From Dokdonella sp041395345 (GTDB lineage Bacteria; Pseudomonadota; Gammaproteobacteria; Xanthomonadales; Rhodanobacteraceae): a DNA stretch of 64,000 bases. This document shows positions 44,519 to 52,841 of the stretch, in pieces. The notes beneath the pieces are model-generated. The model did not search any database, was not told the DNA's origin, and saw only the letters and a program-made list of their open reading frames with translations. Both the position numbers and the translations under genes were made by a program. The DNA lies in assembly GCF_041395345.1 (NCBI RefSeq), contig NZ_JAWLAR010000012.1:62001-126000 (forward strand). The letters run 5' to 3'. The stretch's first letter is position 1. Each line of letters begins with the position of its first letter.

Positions 44519-45817
44519 ATGCTTTACCAACTCCACGAACTCAACCGCTCGTTGATGAATCCGCTGGTCGGCTGGTCCGGTGCTGCAGCGCAACTACTGA
44601 CGGCCAGGGAAAACTGGCTGTCGGGTTTCCCCGGCGTGCAACGACTGGCGGCAGGCTACGAGTTGGCCTACAGGCTCGGCAAGGACTATGAAAAACCGCC
44701 CTTCGCCATCGAGTCGGTCACCGCGCACGGTCACGAAACGCCAATCTCCGAGCAGGTTGCGATCGCCAAGCCGTTCTGCAACCTGATTCGCTTCAAGCGC
44801 TTCAGCGACGATGTGCAGACCTTGAGCGAGCTGAAGAACGATCCGACCGTGCTGGTCGTCGCACCGATGTCCGGCCACCATTCGACACTGCTGCGCGATA
44901 CCGTGCGATCACTGCTGCAGGATCACAAGGTGTTTCTGACCGACTGGATTGACGCACGCATGGTTCCGCTGAACCAGGGCGACTTCAACCTCGACGACTA
45001 TGTCCGCTACATCCAGGAATTCATCCGCCACATTGGCGCCGAAAGGCTGCATGTGATTTCGGTCTGCCAGCCCACCGTGCCGGTGATGGCCGCGATCTCC
45101 CTGCTCGCTTCGAGCGGCGAGACCACACCCCTGACCATGACCATGATGGGTGGCCCGATCGACCCGCGCCGCAGCCCGACCAAGGTCAACGATCTCGCCA
45201 CGACCCAGCCGATCGAATGGTTCGAGAACAACGTCATCCATACCGTGCCGTCGAACTATCCGGGTGCCGGGCGCAAGGTCTATCCGGGTTTCCTGCAGCA
45301 TGCCGGATTCGTTGCGATGAACCCGAGCCGGCACATGAGCTCGCACTGGGATTTTTACGAGGACCTGCGCCGCGGCGACCTCGAGGACGCGGAAGCCCAT
45401 CGCAAGTTCTACGACGAATACAACGCCGTGCTGGACATGGATGCGCCGTTCTACCTGGAGACCATCAAGGTGGTCTTCCAGCAGCATCTGCTGCCGCGCG
45501 GACTTTGGGAGATCGAAGGCCAGCGCGTCGATCCGGGCGCGATCACGCGCACTGCCCTGCTCACCATCGAGGGCGAACTCGACGATATTTCGGGGCGCGG
45601 CCAGACCGAGGCTGCACATGAGTTGTGCTCGGGAATCCCTGCCTCGCGCAAGCAGAATCTTCTTGTCGAGGGCGCCGGCCACTACGGCATTTTCAGTGGC
45701 CGCCGCTGGCGCGAGACGATTTACCCGCAGCTGCGCGACTTCATTGCCAGCCACTCGAAAGCGCCTGCATCGGCTTCCCCGAAACCCGCCAGGCGTGCCG
45801 GCAAGAAGTCAGGCTGA
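44519..45817 (+). CDS. phaZ: Intracellular polyhydroxyalkanoate depolymerase
   Basis: PhaZ mobilises storage polyester (PHB) granules. From ATG at 44519 (MLYQLHELNRSLMNPL), the family start, it is 432 aa; an ATG at 44483 is also in frame. The catalytic nucleophile is a Cys in VISVCQPTVPVM, as in Cupriavidus PhaZ1, with the Asp in EGELDDISG and the His in GAGHYGIFSGRRW completing the triad. The C-terminus is a basic Ala/Pro/Lys tail (SPKPARRAGKKSG). No PHA synthase lies in the window. The 200 bases upstream, shared with the divergent methyltransferase, show no further gene. Confidence 0.9.
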   Translation: MLYQLHELNRSLMNPLVGWSGAAAQLLTARENWLSGFPGVQRLAAGYELAYRLGKDYEKPPFAIESVTAHGHETPISEQVAIAKPFCNLIRFKRFSDDVQTLSELKNDPTVLVVAPMSGHHSTLLRDTVRSLLQDHKVFLTDWIDARMVPLNQGDFNLDDYVRYIQEFIRHIGAERLHVISVCQPTVPVMAAISLLASSGETTPLTMTMMGGPIDPRRSPTKVNDLATTQPIEWFENNVIHTVPSNYPGAGRKVYPGFLQHAGFVAMNPSRHMSSHWDFYEDLRRGDLEDAEAHRKFYDEYNAVLDMDAPFYLETIKVVFQQHLLPRGLWEIEGQRVDPGAITRTALLTIEGELDDISGRGQTEAAHELCSGIPASRKQNLLVEGAGHYGIFSGRRWRETIYPQLRDFIASHSKAPASASPKPARRAGKKSG

Positions 45818-45845
45818 AGATCCGTCGGCGCCTGCCGCGAGCCCT

Positions 45846-46757
45846 TCAGGCTGGCTTGACCAGCAGGTGCTTCGCCAGTTGCCCATGCAAGTGGCCGATG
45901 CCACGCGCGATGTGCAGCATCACGAACAGAAGCAGGATGCCGAGCGCGAACAGCAACGGCAGTGACCAGACCGGTGCCGACCAGATCTGTATGCCGTCGT
46001 TGACGAACTGGATGCCCGTGCCGTCGCCGCCAAACAGGTGCACGAACGGCGCAGCGATCATGCCCAGCGCGAACGACGTGCCGATCGTGACGATGCAGAA
46101 ATAGACGATGCCGAGTGGCAGCATCAGGAGCATGTAGAACAGGGTGCTCCAGCTGCGCGGATCGGTGAACATGGCGCCGATGCGTTGCCAGATCGAGCCC
46201 TCGGTGGCCACTGCCTGCGGGCGTCGCGGCATGCGCACGCCGAGCATGGCTTCGACGATCTTGCCTTCCACGAATGCCAGTGCGCGTACCGTGGCAAAGA
46301 ACAGGATGATGAACGGAATGCCGATGATCAGGATGGCGAATCCGGCTGAAAGGCTGAGCCCGGTCACCACCCAGGTGAAATAGAAGATGCCGGTTGCCAT
46401 TGCCAGCACCATGTAGAACAAGGCGGAATAGGCGCGCGGATCCAGGGCCACGCCGAAGAATTTCGCCAGCGGCGACCTTTCCGCTTGTGCAAGCCTGCGC
46501 CGCGGACGCAGGGCCTGTTCGACTTCGCCTTCCTTGACGCGGTAGATCTCGGCCACTTCATCGGGCGCTCCGTAGCTGGTGGCGACCTGTGCCAACACGG
46601 TTTCCTCGTCCAGTTCTGGATGCTCGGCCAACTCGGCCCGCAGGTGCTCCTCGGCATCATAGAGTGCGTCCTGGATCATGGCCGGATCAGCGCCCTGCAG
46701 TTCAGTTCGCAGCTGGTCCAGGTATTCGCGGATGTTTCGTGGAATCGGATGATTCAT
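45846..46757 (-). CDS. HAAS/DUF1700-type membrane sensor-domain protein
   Basis: This 303-aa membrane protein starts with a soluble helical HAAS-like domain (IREYLDQLRTELQGADPAMI, then DAEEHLRAELAEHPELDEE and ATSYGAPDEVAEIYR). Such domains accompany PadR-regulated genes. The rest has about five to six membrane segments in two similar halves, each introduced by a DPRAYSALFYM or DPRSWSTLFYM motif, showing an internal duplication. Its start overlaps the stop of the PadR gene by four bases. The role is unknown; related pairs respond to membrane stress or antimicrobials. Confidence 0.8.
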   Translation of the reverse strand: MNHPIPRNIREYLDQLRTELQGADPAMIQDALYDAEEHLRAELAEHPELDEETVLAQVATSYGAPDEVAEIYRVKEGEVEQALRPRRRLAQAERSPLAKFFGVALDPRAYSALFYMVLAMATGIFYFTWVVTGLSLSAGFAILIIGIPFIILFFATVRALAFVEGKIVEAMLGVRMPRRPQAVATEGSIWQRIGAMFTDPRSWSTLFYMLLMLPLGIVYFCIVTIGTSFALGMIAAPFVHLFGGDGTGIQFVNDGIQIWSAPVWSLPLLFALGILLLFVMLHIARGIGHLHGQLAKHLLVKPA

Positions 46758-47134
46758 GGTTTCGCCCCTTGCGATGTCAGGCCTTCAAGCACGCTGTCGA
46801 TAAAATCCCGTGATGTCTTCCACGAGTTGATCCACTCTTCGAGCACTTCGCGTCCCAGCGCATTGATCCGGTAATAGCGTCGCGGCGGTCCGGACACCGA
46901 GGGTTCAACCTCGCTGTCGAGCAGGCCGGCCGCGCTGAGATTGCGCAGCACCGGATAGAGCGCACTCTGCTTGCCTGCCAGTACGCCCTCGCCGCCTTCG
47001 CCCAGACGCTTGGCGATCAGGTAGCCATACATGGGCTCGTCGGAGCCGGCGAGTACCGCCAGCAGGACCAGCGATACCGAGCCGGCGGAGAGCTCCTTCT
47101 GGAACTTCTTGAGATGGCTTTCCAGTTCTGTCAT
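46754..47134 (-). CDS. PadR-family transcriptional regulator
   Basis: This is a winged-helix repressor, 126 aa. PadR features are a first helix followed by LVLLAVLAGSDEPMYGYLIA, the recognition region GKQSALYPVLRNLSAAGLL and the wing SVSGPPRRYYRINALGREV. A short C-terminal dimer helix (WINSWKTSRDFIDSVLEGL) places it in the small PadR subfamily. It is coupled with the HAAS gene, which it probably controls together with itself through the near-palindrome upstream. Confidence 0.92.
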   Translation of the reverse strand: MTELESHLKKFQKELSAGSVSLVLLAVLAGSDEPMYGYLIAKRLGEGGEGVLAGKQSALYPVLRNLSAAGLLDSEVEPSVSGPPRRYYRINALGREVLEEWINSWKTSRDFIDSVLEGLTSQGAKP

Positions 47135-47164
47135 GGCAACTGCCGTTCATCACGTCATAGCGTT

Positions 47165-47187
47165 GAAGTGATGATAATATCAACTTC
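47165..47187 (-). promoter_or_regulatory. Candidate PadR operator/-10 region
   Basis: A near-palindrome (GAAGTTGAT, then ATT, then ATCATCACTTC on the minus strand) overlaps a TATTAT -10-like hexamer about 40 bases before the padR start. PadR proteins often autorepress through such sites, but the usual ATGT/ACAT arms are not present. Confidence 0.35.
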
Positions 47188-47522
47188 GTACTAGTTAATG
47201 GGCCGGAAGTCATGCTCGCTGCTGGTCCAGGCAAGCCCGAGTGATTCGCCGCTTGTCGTGCCAGCACGCAGACCGCTTTCCATCAGCCTCCGTGCAGGCC
47301 ATCCCTTTCCTGGTCTTTGCCTATGCAAATCAGGGGCAGAACTGGAGGACCAGCCATCCGGCGATTGAATCGCGCCCTGGTCAGCGCCGGGCTGACGGCA
47401 CAATCGGCGTTGACCAGGGCGCATGCATCCGGAGCTGCCTGCACACGTCTGGACGCCACCCCTCGCGATGGAGCACTCTGGCTTTCAATGGTTTCAACCA
47501 CCCAGCCCCCTGCCCGAGGTTC
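47188..47522. other. Gene-free stretch between padR and the cyclophilin gene
   Basis: About 335 bases separate the divergent genes. The frame of the cyclophilin gene is open through it but shows no protein character. I see no RNA gene or repeat family. Confidence 0.45.
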
Positions 47523-48479
47523 ATGATGCGCCCCAGCAACGCCCTGCCCGCGATCCTGCACTCGCTCGTCCTGTTCGCCTGCACTGCCTTCGGACTTGAG
47601 GTAGTTGCCACTGTGGCAGCCGAGCCGGCAGCGAAGAAGCCGACCATGCAACAGGTCATCGATGCCTCCAGGCCTGCCGACTGGCGCAGGCCGGACCCGG
47701 AAAACACGCTCTACATGGAGCTGCCCGGCGGTCGCGTCGTGATCGAACTGGCGACGGCATTCGCGCCGTTGCACGCGGAAAATATCCGTACCCTGGTCAG
47801 GCAGAAGTACTTCGACGGGCTGAGCATCCTGCGCGTGCAGGACAACTTCGTCACCCAATGGGGCGATCCGAACGCCGGAGAGGAAGGCAAGGCGCGTTCG
47901 TTGGGCGAGGCCAGGACGACCCTTCCCGAAGAATTCAGCCGATCCGCCAGGGACCTGCCTTTCACGCGCCTGCCGGATGGCGATGTCTATGCCGCCGAGG
48001 TCGGCTTTTCCAACGGCTTTCCGGCTGCGCGGGATTCAGCGACCGGCAAGGCCTGGCTGACCCACTGCTACGGCATGGTCGGTGCCGGTCGCGGCAACGA
48101 CGCGAAGTCCGGCAGTGGCGCCGAGCTCTATGTGGTGATCGGCCAGTCGCCGCGTCAGCTCGATCTCAATATCGCCACGGTCGGGCGTGTCATCCAGGGC
48201 ATGGAGCTGCTCGCTGCGCTGCCGCGAGGCACGGGTGGAGGCGGATTCTACGAAGAAGCCTCGCAGATGCTGCCGATCAAGTCGGTTCGCCTCGCCGCCG
48301 ATGTCGATGCGAGCGAGCGCAGTGCGCTGGAAATCATGCGTACCGATACGCCCACCTTCAGCGCGCTGGTCGAGTCGCGCCGCAATCGCAGTGACGACTG
48401 GTACCTCAGGCCGGCCGGCAAGATCGAGGTGTGCAACGTGCCGATTCCGGTACGGACGGTTGCCGACGAGGCCGGTTGA
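47523..48479 (+). CDS. Periplasmic peptidyl-prolyl cis-trans isomerase, cyclophilin type
   Basis: From ATG at 47523 this is 318 aa with a signal peptide (ILHSLVLFACTAFGLEVVATVAA). The cyclophilin core (about 60-255) has LPGGRVVIELATAFAPLHAENI, RQKYFDGLSILRVQDNFVTQWGDP in sense (the FxRVxxxFxxQ-like active-site region) and YGMVGAGRGNDAKSGSGAELYVV. A C-terminal extension of about 60 aa (ASERSALEIMRTDTPTFSAL) is outside the usual fold. It would fold exported proteins. Convergent with ileS. Confidence 0.88.
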   Translation: MMRPSNALPAILHSLVLFACTAFGLEVVATVAAEPAAKKPTMQQVIDASRPADWRRPDPENTLYMELPGGRVVIELATAFAPLHAENIRTLVRQKYFDGLSILRVQDNFVTQWGDPNAGEEGKARSLGEARTTLPEEFSRSARDLPFTRLPDGDVYAAEVGFSNGFPAARDSATGKAWLTHCYGMVGAGRGNDAKSGSGAELYVVIGQSPRQLDLNIATVGRVIQGMELLAALPRGTGGGGFYEEASQMLPIKSVRLAADVDASERSALEIMRTDTPTFSALVESRRNRSDDWYLRPAGKIEVCNVPIPVRTVADEAG

Positions 48480-48517
48480 TCTGCCGTCGCGAACAGCATG
48501 AGCTCAATCTCGTGAAT

Positions 48518-48561
48518 CCTTCTCCCGCTGGCGGGAGAAGGTCCCGAAGGGGGATGAGGGT
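48518..48561. repeat. Dispersed palindromic repeat (CCTTCTCCC family), intergenic copy
   Basis: A perfect palindrome of 11-base arms (CCTTCTCCCGC, TG, GCGGGAGAAGG) lies at 48518-48541. It is followed by CCCGAAGGGGGATGAGGG. A second, partial, inverted part (CCCACCCTCATC, then TTCCCGCCAGC) lies at about 48603-48640. It fills the gap between the convergent cyclophilin and ileS genes and is clearly related to the copy inside ileS. Confidence 0.85.
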
Positions 48562-48721
48562 GGTGCTCCTGACTCGCGAACCCGACTACTTCGCTTCGAT
48601 GGCCCACCCTCATCAGCCTGCTGGCAGCGTTTCCCGCCAGCGGCAGAAGCGTCGATTCTTTACTATCCGAGGTCCGACAAGCCGGGCGCTTCGGGCTCTG
48701 AGCGCTGCACCGACAGCCCGC

Positions 48722-51640
48722 TCAGAACCAGCGGCGTATTTCGCCTTCGCCTTCGACGTTGACGACACAGCGTGCGCACAGCTCCGGGTCATCGGCATGG
48801 CTGCCGACATCGGGCCGATAGTGCCAGCAACGTACGCATTTGGCTGCCGAACTGGGTCTGGCAACCACCCAGGCCTCCTGGCCTTCGACACGGACTGCAT
48901 CGGCAGGCTTGTCTGAAATGTCGGCGAACTGCAGTTCCGACGTGATGAAGAAGAAGCGAAGTTCATCGGCAACCTCCGCGTGACGCGCCCGCGTGGCTTC
49001 GTCGACATGTACCGTGACATCAGATTGCAACGACGCACCGATCGTGCCCGCCGCACGCATGCCTTCCAGCACCTTGGACGCCGAGCTGCGAATGGCCAGC
49101 AGTTCGCTCCATGACTTGCGCTGCTCGGGCAAAGCCTGGGTCGCAGCCAGACCGGTGTACCAGGTTTCGAACAACACGGATTCGCCGCGCTTGCCCGGTA
49201 TCAATGGCCAGATTTCCTCGGCCGTGAAACTGGTGATCGGCGCCAGCCAGCGCACCAGCGCCTCGACGATGTGGAACATGGCCGTCTGTGCACTGCGCCG
49301 ACCATGGCTGTCGGTCTGCATCGTGTACAGGCGATCCTTGGTGATATCCAGATACAGCGAGCCCATTTCGTTGGTGCAGAAGTTCTGCACGCGCTGGACG
49401 ATCTCCGGGAAATCGTATCTCTCGTAGGCCGCGATCACCGCGGTCTGCACGTCGTGCGCCTGTTGCACGGCCCACTGGTCGAGCAACAGGCATTGATCGA
49501 CTGGAACAAGGTGCTTCTCCGGGTCGAAGCCGTCAAGGTTTCCAAGCAGGAAGCGCGCCGTGTTGCGGATGCGGCGATAGGCGTCGGAAACGCGCTTGAG
49601 GATTTCATCCGACACGGTCATCTCGTTGCGGTAGTCGGTCGACGCTACCCAAAGGCGCAGCACGTCGGCGCCCAGCGAATCGACCACCTTTTGCGGCGCG
49701 ACCACGTTGCCGAGCGACTTGGACATCTTGCGGCCGTTCTGGTCGACCGCGAATCCGTGTGTCAGGACTTCGTTGTAGGGAGCATGCCCGTGCATCGCCG
49801 ACGAGGTCAGCAGGGAGGAATGGAACCAGCCACGATGCTGGTCGGAGCCTTCCAGGTACATGACCCTGTCGCCGTTCTTGCGCGCCAGTTCCTCGCGCTG
49901 GTCGAGCACCGTGTAGTGGGTGACGCCGGAGTCGAACCATACATCGAGGACGTCCGTGACTTTTTCATATCGCTCCGCGTCGTCACCGAGCAACTCGCCG
50001 GAATCGAGCGTGAACCAGACATCGATGCCGTCCTTCTCGATGCGTTGCGCGATCTCCTCGAACAGCTCTTCGCTGCGCGGATGCGGCAACTGGGTAGACT
50101 TGTCGACGAACAACGCGATCGGCACACCCCAGGTGCGCTGACGCGAGATGCACCAGTCGGGGCGGCCGGCGATCATGCCGGTGATGCGCTCCTCGCCCCA
50201 GGATGGAATCCAGCGCACATCCTTGATCGACTTGAGCGCAGTTGCGCGCAGGCCTTCCTTTTCCATGCTCATGAACCACTGCGGCGTGGCCCGGAATGCA
50301 ACCGGCGTCTTGTGCCGCCAGCAATGCGGATAGCTGTGTTCGAATTTGGCGTGGGCGAGCAGATGGCCGTTGCCGCGGACGAGTTCGGTGATTGCGTCGT
50401 TGGCTTTCCAGATGAACTGGCCTTCGAAGATCGGTGTGCCGGGCAGATAGACGCCGTTTCCACCGAGCGGATTGAGTTCGGCTGCCGAATACTTCTCGAT
50501 CAGGCCGTAGGCTCGCATGACCGTGAAGTCCTCGACGCCGTGGCCCGGCGCGGTATGCACGGCGCCAGTACCGTCTTCGGCAGTGACGTGGTCGCCGAGC
50601 AATAGCGGGATTTCGCGGTCGTAGAACGGGTGGCGTAGAAGTGTCGAGCCTTTCGCTTCGGGCGTCCCCTCATCCGACCTTCGGCCACCTTCTCCCGAGG
50701 GGAGAAGGGAAGCCAGTGCGGTGCCCTGGCACCGACCCGCCACCGTGACGGACTCGACGCCGTAGCGTGCCAGAGCCTTTTCAGCAAGCGCCTCGGCGAC
50801 GACCAGCAACACACGCCGGCCCTCACGCGCGGGTCCCTCCACCAGCACGTATTCGAGATCCGGGCCCAGCGATATCGCCAGGCTGGCAGGCAGCGTCCAT
50901 GGCGTGGTCGTCCAGATCGGCACGGCGACGATCGTGTTGTCGGCGATGTCCACCCCAAACCTCGCCGCCAGCGCGTGCGGATCGATCGCGTCGTAGGCGA
51001 CATCGACCGCAGGCGAAACCTTGTCGGCGTATTCGATCTCGGCTTCGGCCAGCGCCGAGCCACAATCGAAGCACCAGTGCACGGGCTTGAAGCCTCGCGT
51101 GATGTGGCCATTCGCGTAGATCTTCGCCAGCGCCCGCAGCATGTCGGCTTCGAACTTTGAATCCATGGTGCGATAGGGATGATCCCAATCGCCGAGCACA
51201 CCGAGGCGCTTGAAATCCGCGCGCTGCAGATCGATCTGCTTCGCAGCGTATTCGCGGCATTTCTGGCGGAACTGCGCGGCATCGAGCTTCTGCCCGACCT
51301 TGCCGAATTCCTTTTCGACCGCGATCTCGATCGGCAGGCCATGGCAATCCCAGCCCGGCACATACGGCGATCGGAAACCGGCCAGCAACTTGGACTTGAC
51401 GACGATGTCCTTGAGCACCTTGTTGACCGCATGTCCGATATGGATCACGCCGTTCGCATACGGCGGGCCATCGTGCAGGATGAACGCCTTCTCGCGATTT
51501 GCCGCGTGCTTCTGGATCTCCTGGTAGCGGCTTTTCGCATACCAGTCAGCGAGAATGCCCGGCTCGCGCGTGGCCAGATTGGCCTTCATCGCGAATTCGG
51601 TCTTCGGCAGGTTGATCGTGCTCTTGTAATCCTTGCTCAC
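48722..51640 (-). CDS. ileS: Isoleucyl-tRNA synthetase
   Basis: This class Ia synthetase charges tRNA-Ile, 972 aa, longer than the usual 935-945. The start is GTG at 51640, overlapping the ribF stop (GTGA). The HIGH motif is in NGVIHIGHAVNKVL (near residue 65), the editing CP1 domain has GTGAVHTAPGHG, KMSKS is in NGRKMSKSLGNV (near 637), and the C-terminal zinc finger is CVRCWHYRPDVG then CARC. A 24-codon insertion (about residues 310-333, ASLLPSGEGGRRSDEG and on) lies in the CP1 editing domain just before HPFYDREIPLLLGDHV and is made of dispersed-repeat DNA. The enzyme is essential, so the insertion must be tolerated. Confidence 0.98.
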   Translation of the reverse strand: MSKDYKSTINLPKTEFAMKANLATREPGILADWYAKSRYQEIQKHAANREKAFILHDGPPYANGVIHIGHAVNKVLKDIVVKSKLLAGFRSPYVPGWDCHGLPIEIAVEKEFGKVGQKLDAAQFRQKCREYAAKQIDLQRADFKRLGVLGDWDHPYRTMDSKFEADMLRALAKIYANGHITRGFKPVHWCFDCGSALAEAEIEYADKVSPAVDVAYDAIDPHALAARFGVDIADNTIVAVPIWTTTPWTLPASLAISLGPDLEYVLVEGPAREGRRVLLVVAEALAEKALARYGVESVTVAGRCQGTALASLLPSGEGGRRSDEGTPEAKGSTLLRHPFYDREIPLLLGDHVTAEDGTGAVHTAPGHGVEDFTVMRAYGLIEKYSAAELNPLGGNGVYLPGTPIFEGQFIWKANDAITELVRGNGHLLAHAKFEHSYPHCWRHKTPVAFRATPQWFMSMEKEGLRATALKSIKDVRWIPSWGEERITGMIAGRPDWCISRQRTWGVPIALFVDKSTQLPHPRSEELFEEIAQRIEKDGIDVWFTLDSGELLGDDAERYEKVTDVLDVWFDSGVTHYTVLDQREELARKNGDRVMYLEGSDQHRGWFHSSLLTSSAMHGHAPYNEVLTHGFAVDQNGRKMSKSLGNVVAPQKVVDSLGADVLRLWVASTDYRNEMTVSDEILKRVSDAYRRIRNTARFLLGNLDGFDPEKHLVPVDQCLLLDQWAVQQAHDVQTAVIAAYERYDFPEIVQRVQNFCTNEMGSLYLDITKDRLYTMQTDSHGRRSAQTAMFHIVEALVRWLAPITSFTAEEIWPLIPGKRGESVLFETWYTGLAATQALPEQRKSWSELLAIRSSASKVLEGMRAAGTIGASLQSDVTVHVDEATRARHAEVADELRFFFITSELQFADISDKPADAVRVEGQEAWVVARPSSAAKCVRCWHYRPDVGSHADDPELCARCVVNVEGEGEIRRWF
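50642..50713 (-). repeat. In-frame dispersed repeat inside ileS
   Basis: This 72-base segment contains the palindrome CCTTCTCCC/GGGAGAAGG (50688-50708) and then GGCCGAAGG and GGATGAGGGG on the minus strand, the same order and spacing as the intergenic copy at 48518-48561. It is translated as 24 extra residues. Confidence 0.85.
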
Positions 51641-52629
51641 GCGTAAACTCCGGCGTTTGAACGACTGTCGCTGACAGGATGTTCGGGAAGATCGTCTGGG
51701 TGTGCGGCAAGAATACCGCGTGCCTGGGCCGCATCGCTGTCGATCTGTCGGACCATGGAATCGAGATCATCGAACTTTTCCTCGGCGCGAAGAAAGGCGA
51801 CGAACTCGACCTGCAGGCGTCGACCGTACAGATCACCATCGAAATCGAAGAGGTGGGCCTCGAGCAGGGGCTCGGTGCCGTCCACGGTCGGTCTCACGCC
51901 AAGGCTGGCGACACCCGGCATGGGTTGCGCGTGGATGCCATGCACGCGCACGGCGAAAATTCCCGAGATCGGCGAGGTACGACGGCCGAGCCGGATATTG
52001 GCAGTCGGGTAGCCCAGTTCGCGGCCCAGTTGCCTGCCGCGAACCACGTGCCCGCCGATCATGAATCGGCGGCCCAGCAGGCGCTCGGCAGAAGCGAAAT
52101 CGCCATTGCCCAGCAGGTCGCGTATCGCGCTGCTGCGCACGCGCTCGTCGTCTAAGGTGAATTCCGGAAATACTTCTGCGACGAATCCGCGCTGGCGGCC
52201 AAGCTCGCGCAATAGCGCGACATCGCCGCGCCTGGCATGCCCGAAGCGGAAGTCGGCACCGACCCAGACCTCCCGCGCAGCCAGGCGGTCGACCAGGATG
52301 CGGTCGACGAAGTCTTCCGCAGCCATCGACGCCAGTGCGGCGTTGAAACGCATCAGCAACAAGGTATCCATGCGTACAGCTCGAATCTGCTCGATCTTGC
52401 CGCGCGCGTTGTCGAGCCGTGGCACCGGCGTGGTGCGCGCAAAGAATTCCCGCGGGATCGGTTCGAAGCTGACGGCGATGGCCGCAAGACCCATTGCATC
52501 TGCACGATCGCGCACGCGTTCGAGCAGCGCGCGATGGCCGCGGTGGACGCCATCAAAAGCACCGATACAGACAACACTGCCACGCGGCGCCAGACAGGCA
52601 CCCTGGCTATCGCGAACAAGCCGGAACAT
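51637..52629 (-). CDS. ribF: Bifunctional riboflavin kinase/FAD synthetase
   Basis: RibF makes FMN from riboflavin and then FAD. From ATG at 52629 (MFRLVRDSQGACLAPRG) it is 330 aa. The N-terminal adenylyltransferase domain has CIGAFDGVHRGHRALL, with the HxGH-type motif, and VGADFRFGHARRG. The C-terminal kinase domain has RGRQLGYPTAN in the form GRELGYPTANIRL and the end stretch FVAFLRAEEKFDDLDSMV. The order ribF-ileS with coupled start is common in proteobacteria (murJ-ribF-ileS-lspA); lspA is missing next to ileS here. Confidence 0.97.
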   Translation of the reverse strand: MFRLVRDSQGACLAPRGSVVCIGAFDGVHRGHRALLERVRDRADAMGLAAIAVSFEPIPREFFARTTPVPRLDNARGKIEQIRAVRMDTLLLMRFNAALASMAAEDFVDRILVDRLAAREVWVGADFRFGHARRGDVALLRELGRQRGFVAEVFPEFTLDDERVRSSAIRDLLGNGDFASAERLLGRRFMIGGHVVRGRQLGRELGYPTANIRLGRRTSPISGIFAVRVHGIHAQPMPGVASLGVRPTVDGTEPLLEAHLFDFDGDLYGRRLQVEFVAFLRAEEKFDDLDSMVRQIDSDAAQARGILAAHPDDLPEHPVSDSRSNAGVYA

Positions 52630-52770
52630 CGGCGAAGTATAGCGGCTGGACCGGGGAAACACTGCGGAAGCGGTTGGCGGCATGCGGGTACGTTGGGCAT
52701 CGCTCTGCTCAGCCCAAAAACGAAGCGGCAACGCGAGGAGAGCTGCCAAAGCCCGCGCCGACGTTCGGCT

Positions 52771-52805
52771 GTTTCGGAGAAAGCGGCTTCAGCCGCCTCC
52801 TGCGG
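52771..52805. repeat. REP-like palindromic repeat, single copy
   Basis: GGAGAAAGCGGCTTCAGCCG followed by CCTCCTGCGG forms a palindrome in the murJ-ribF gap. It shares the CGGCTTCAGCCG core with the paired elements at 31.4 and 56.1 kb. Confidence 0.65.
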
Positions 52806-52841
52806 ATGAACCTCAAACCGAAAGGCGGAATGGACCAGCGA

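Noticed and set aside
47241..47522. Upstream extension of the cyclophilin gene
   Set aside because: No protein character; ATG at 47523 directly precedes a clear signal peptide.
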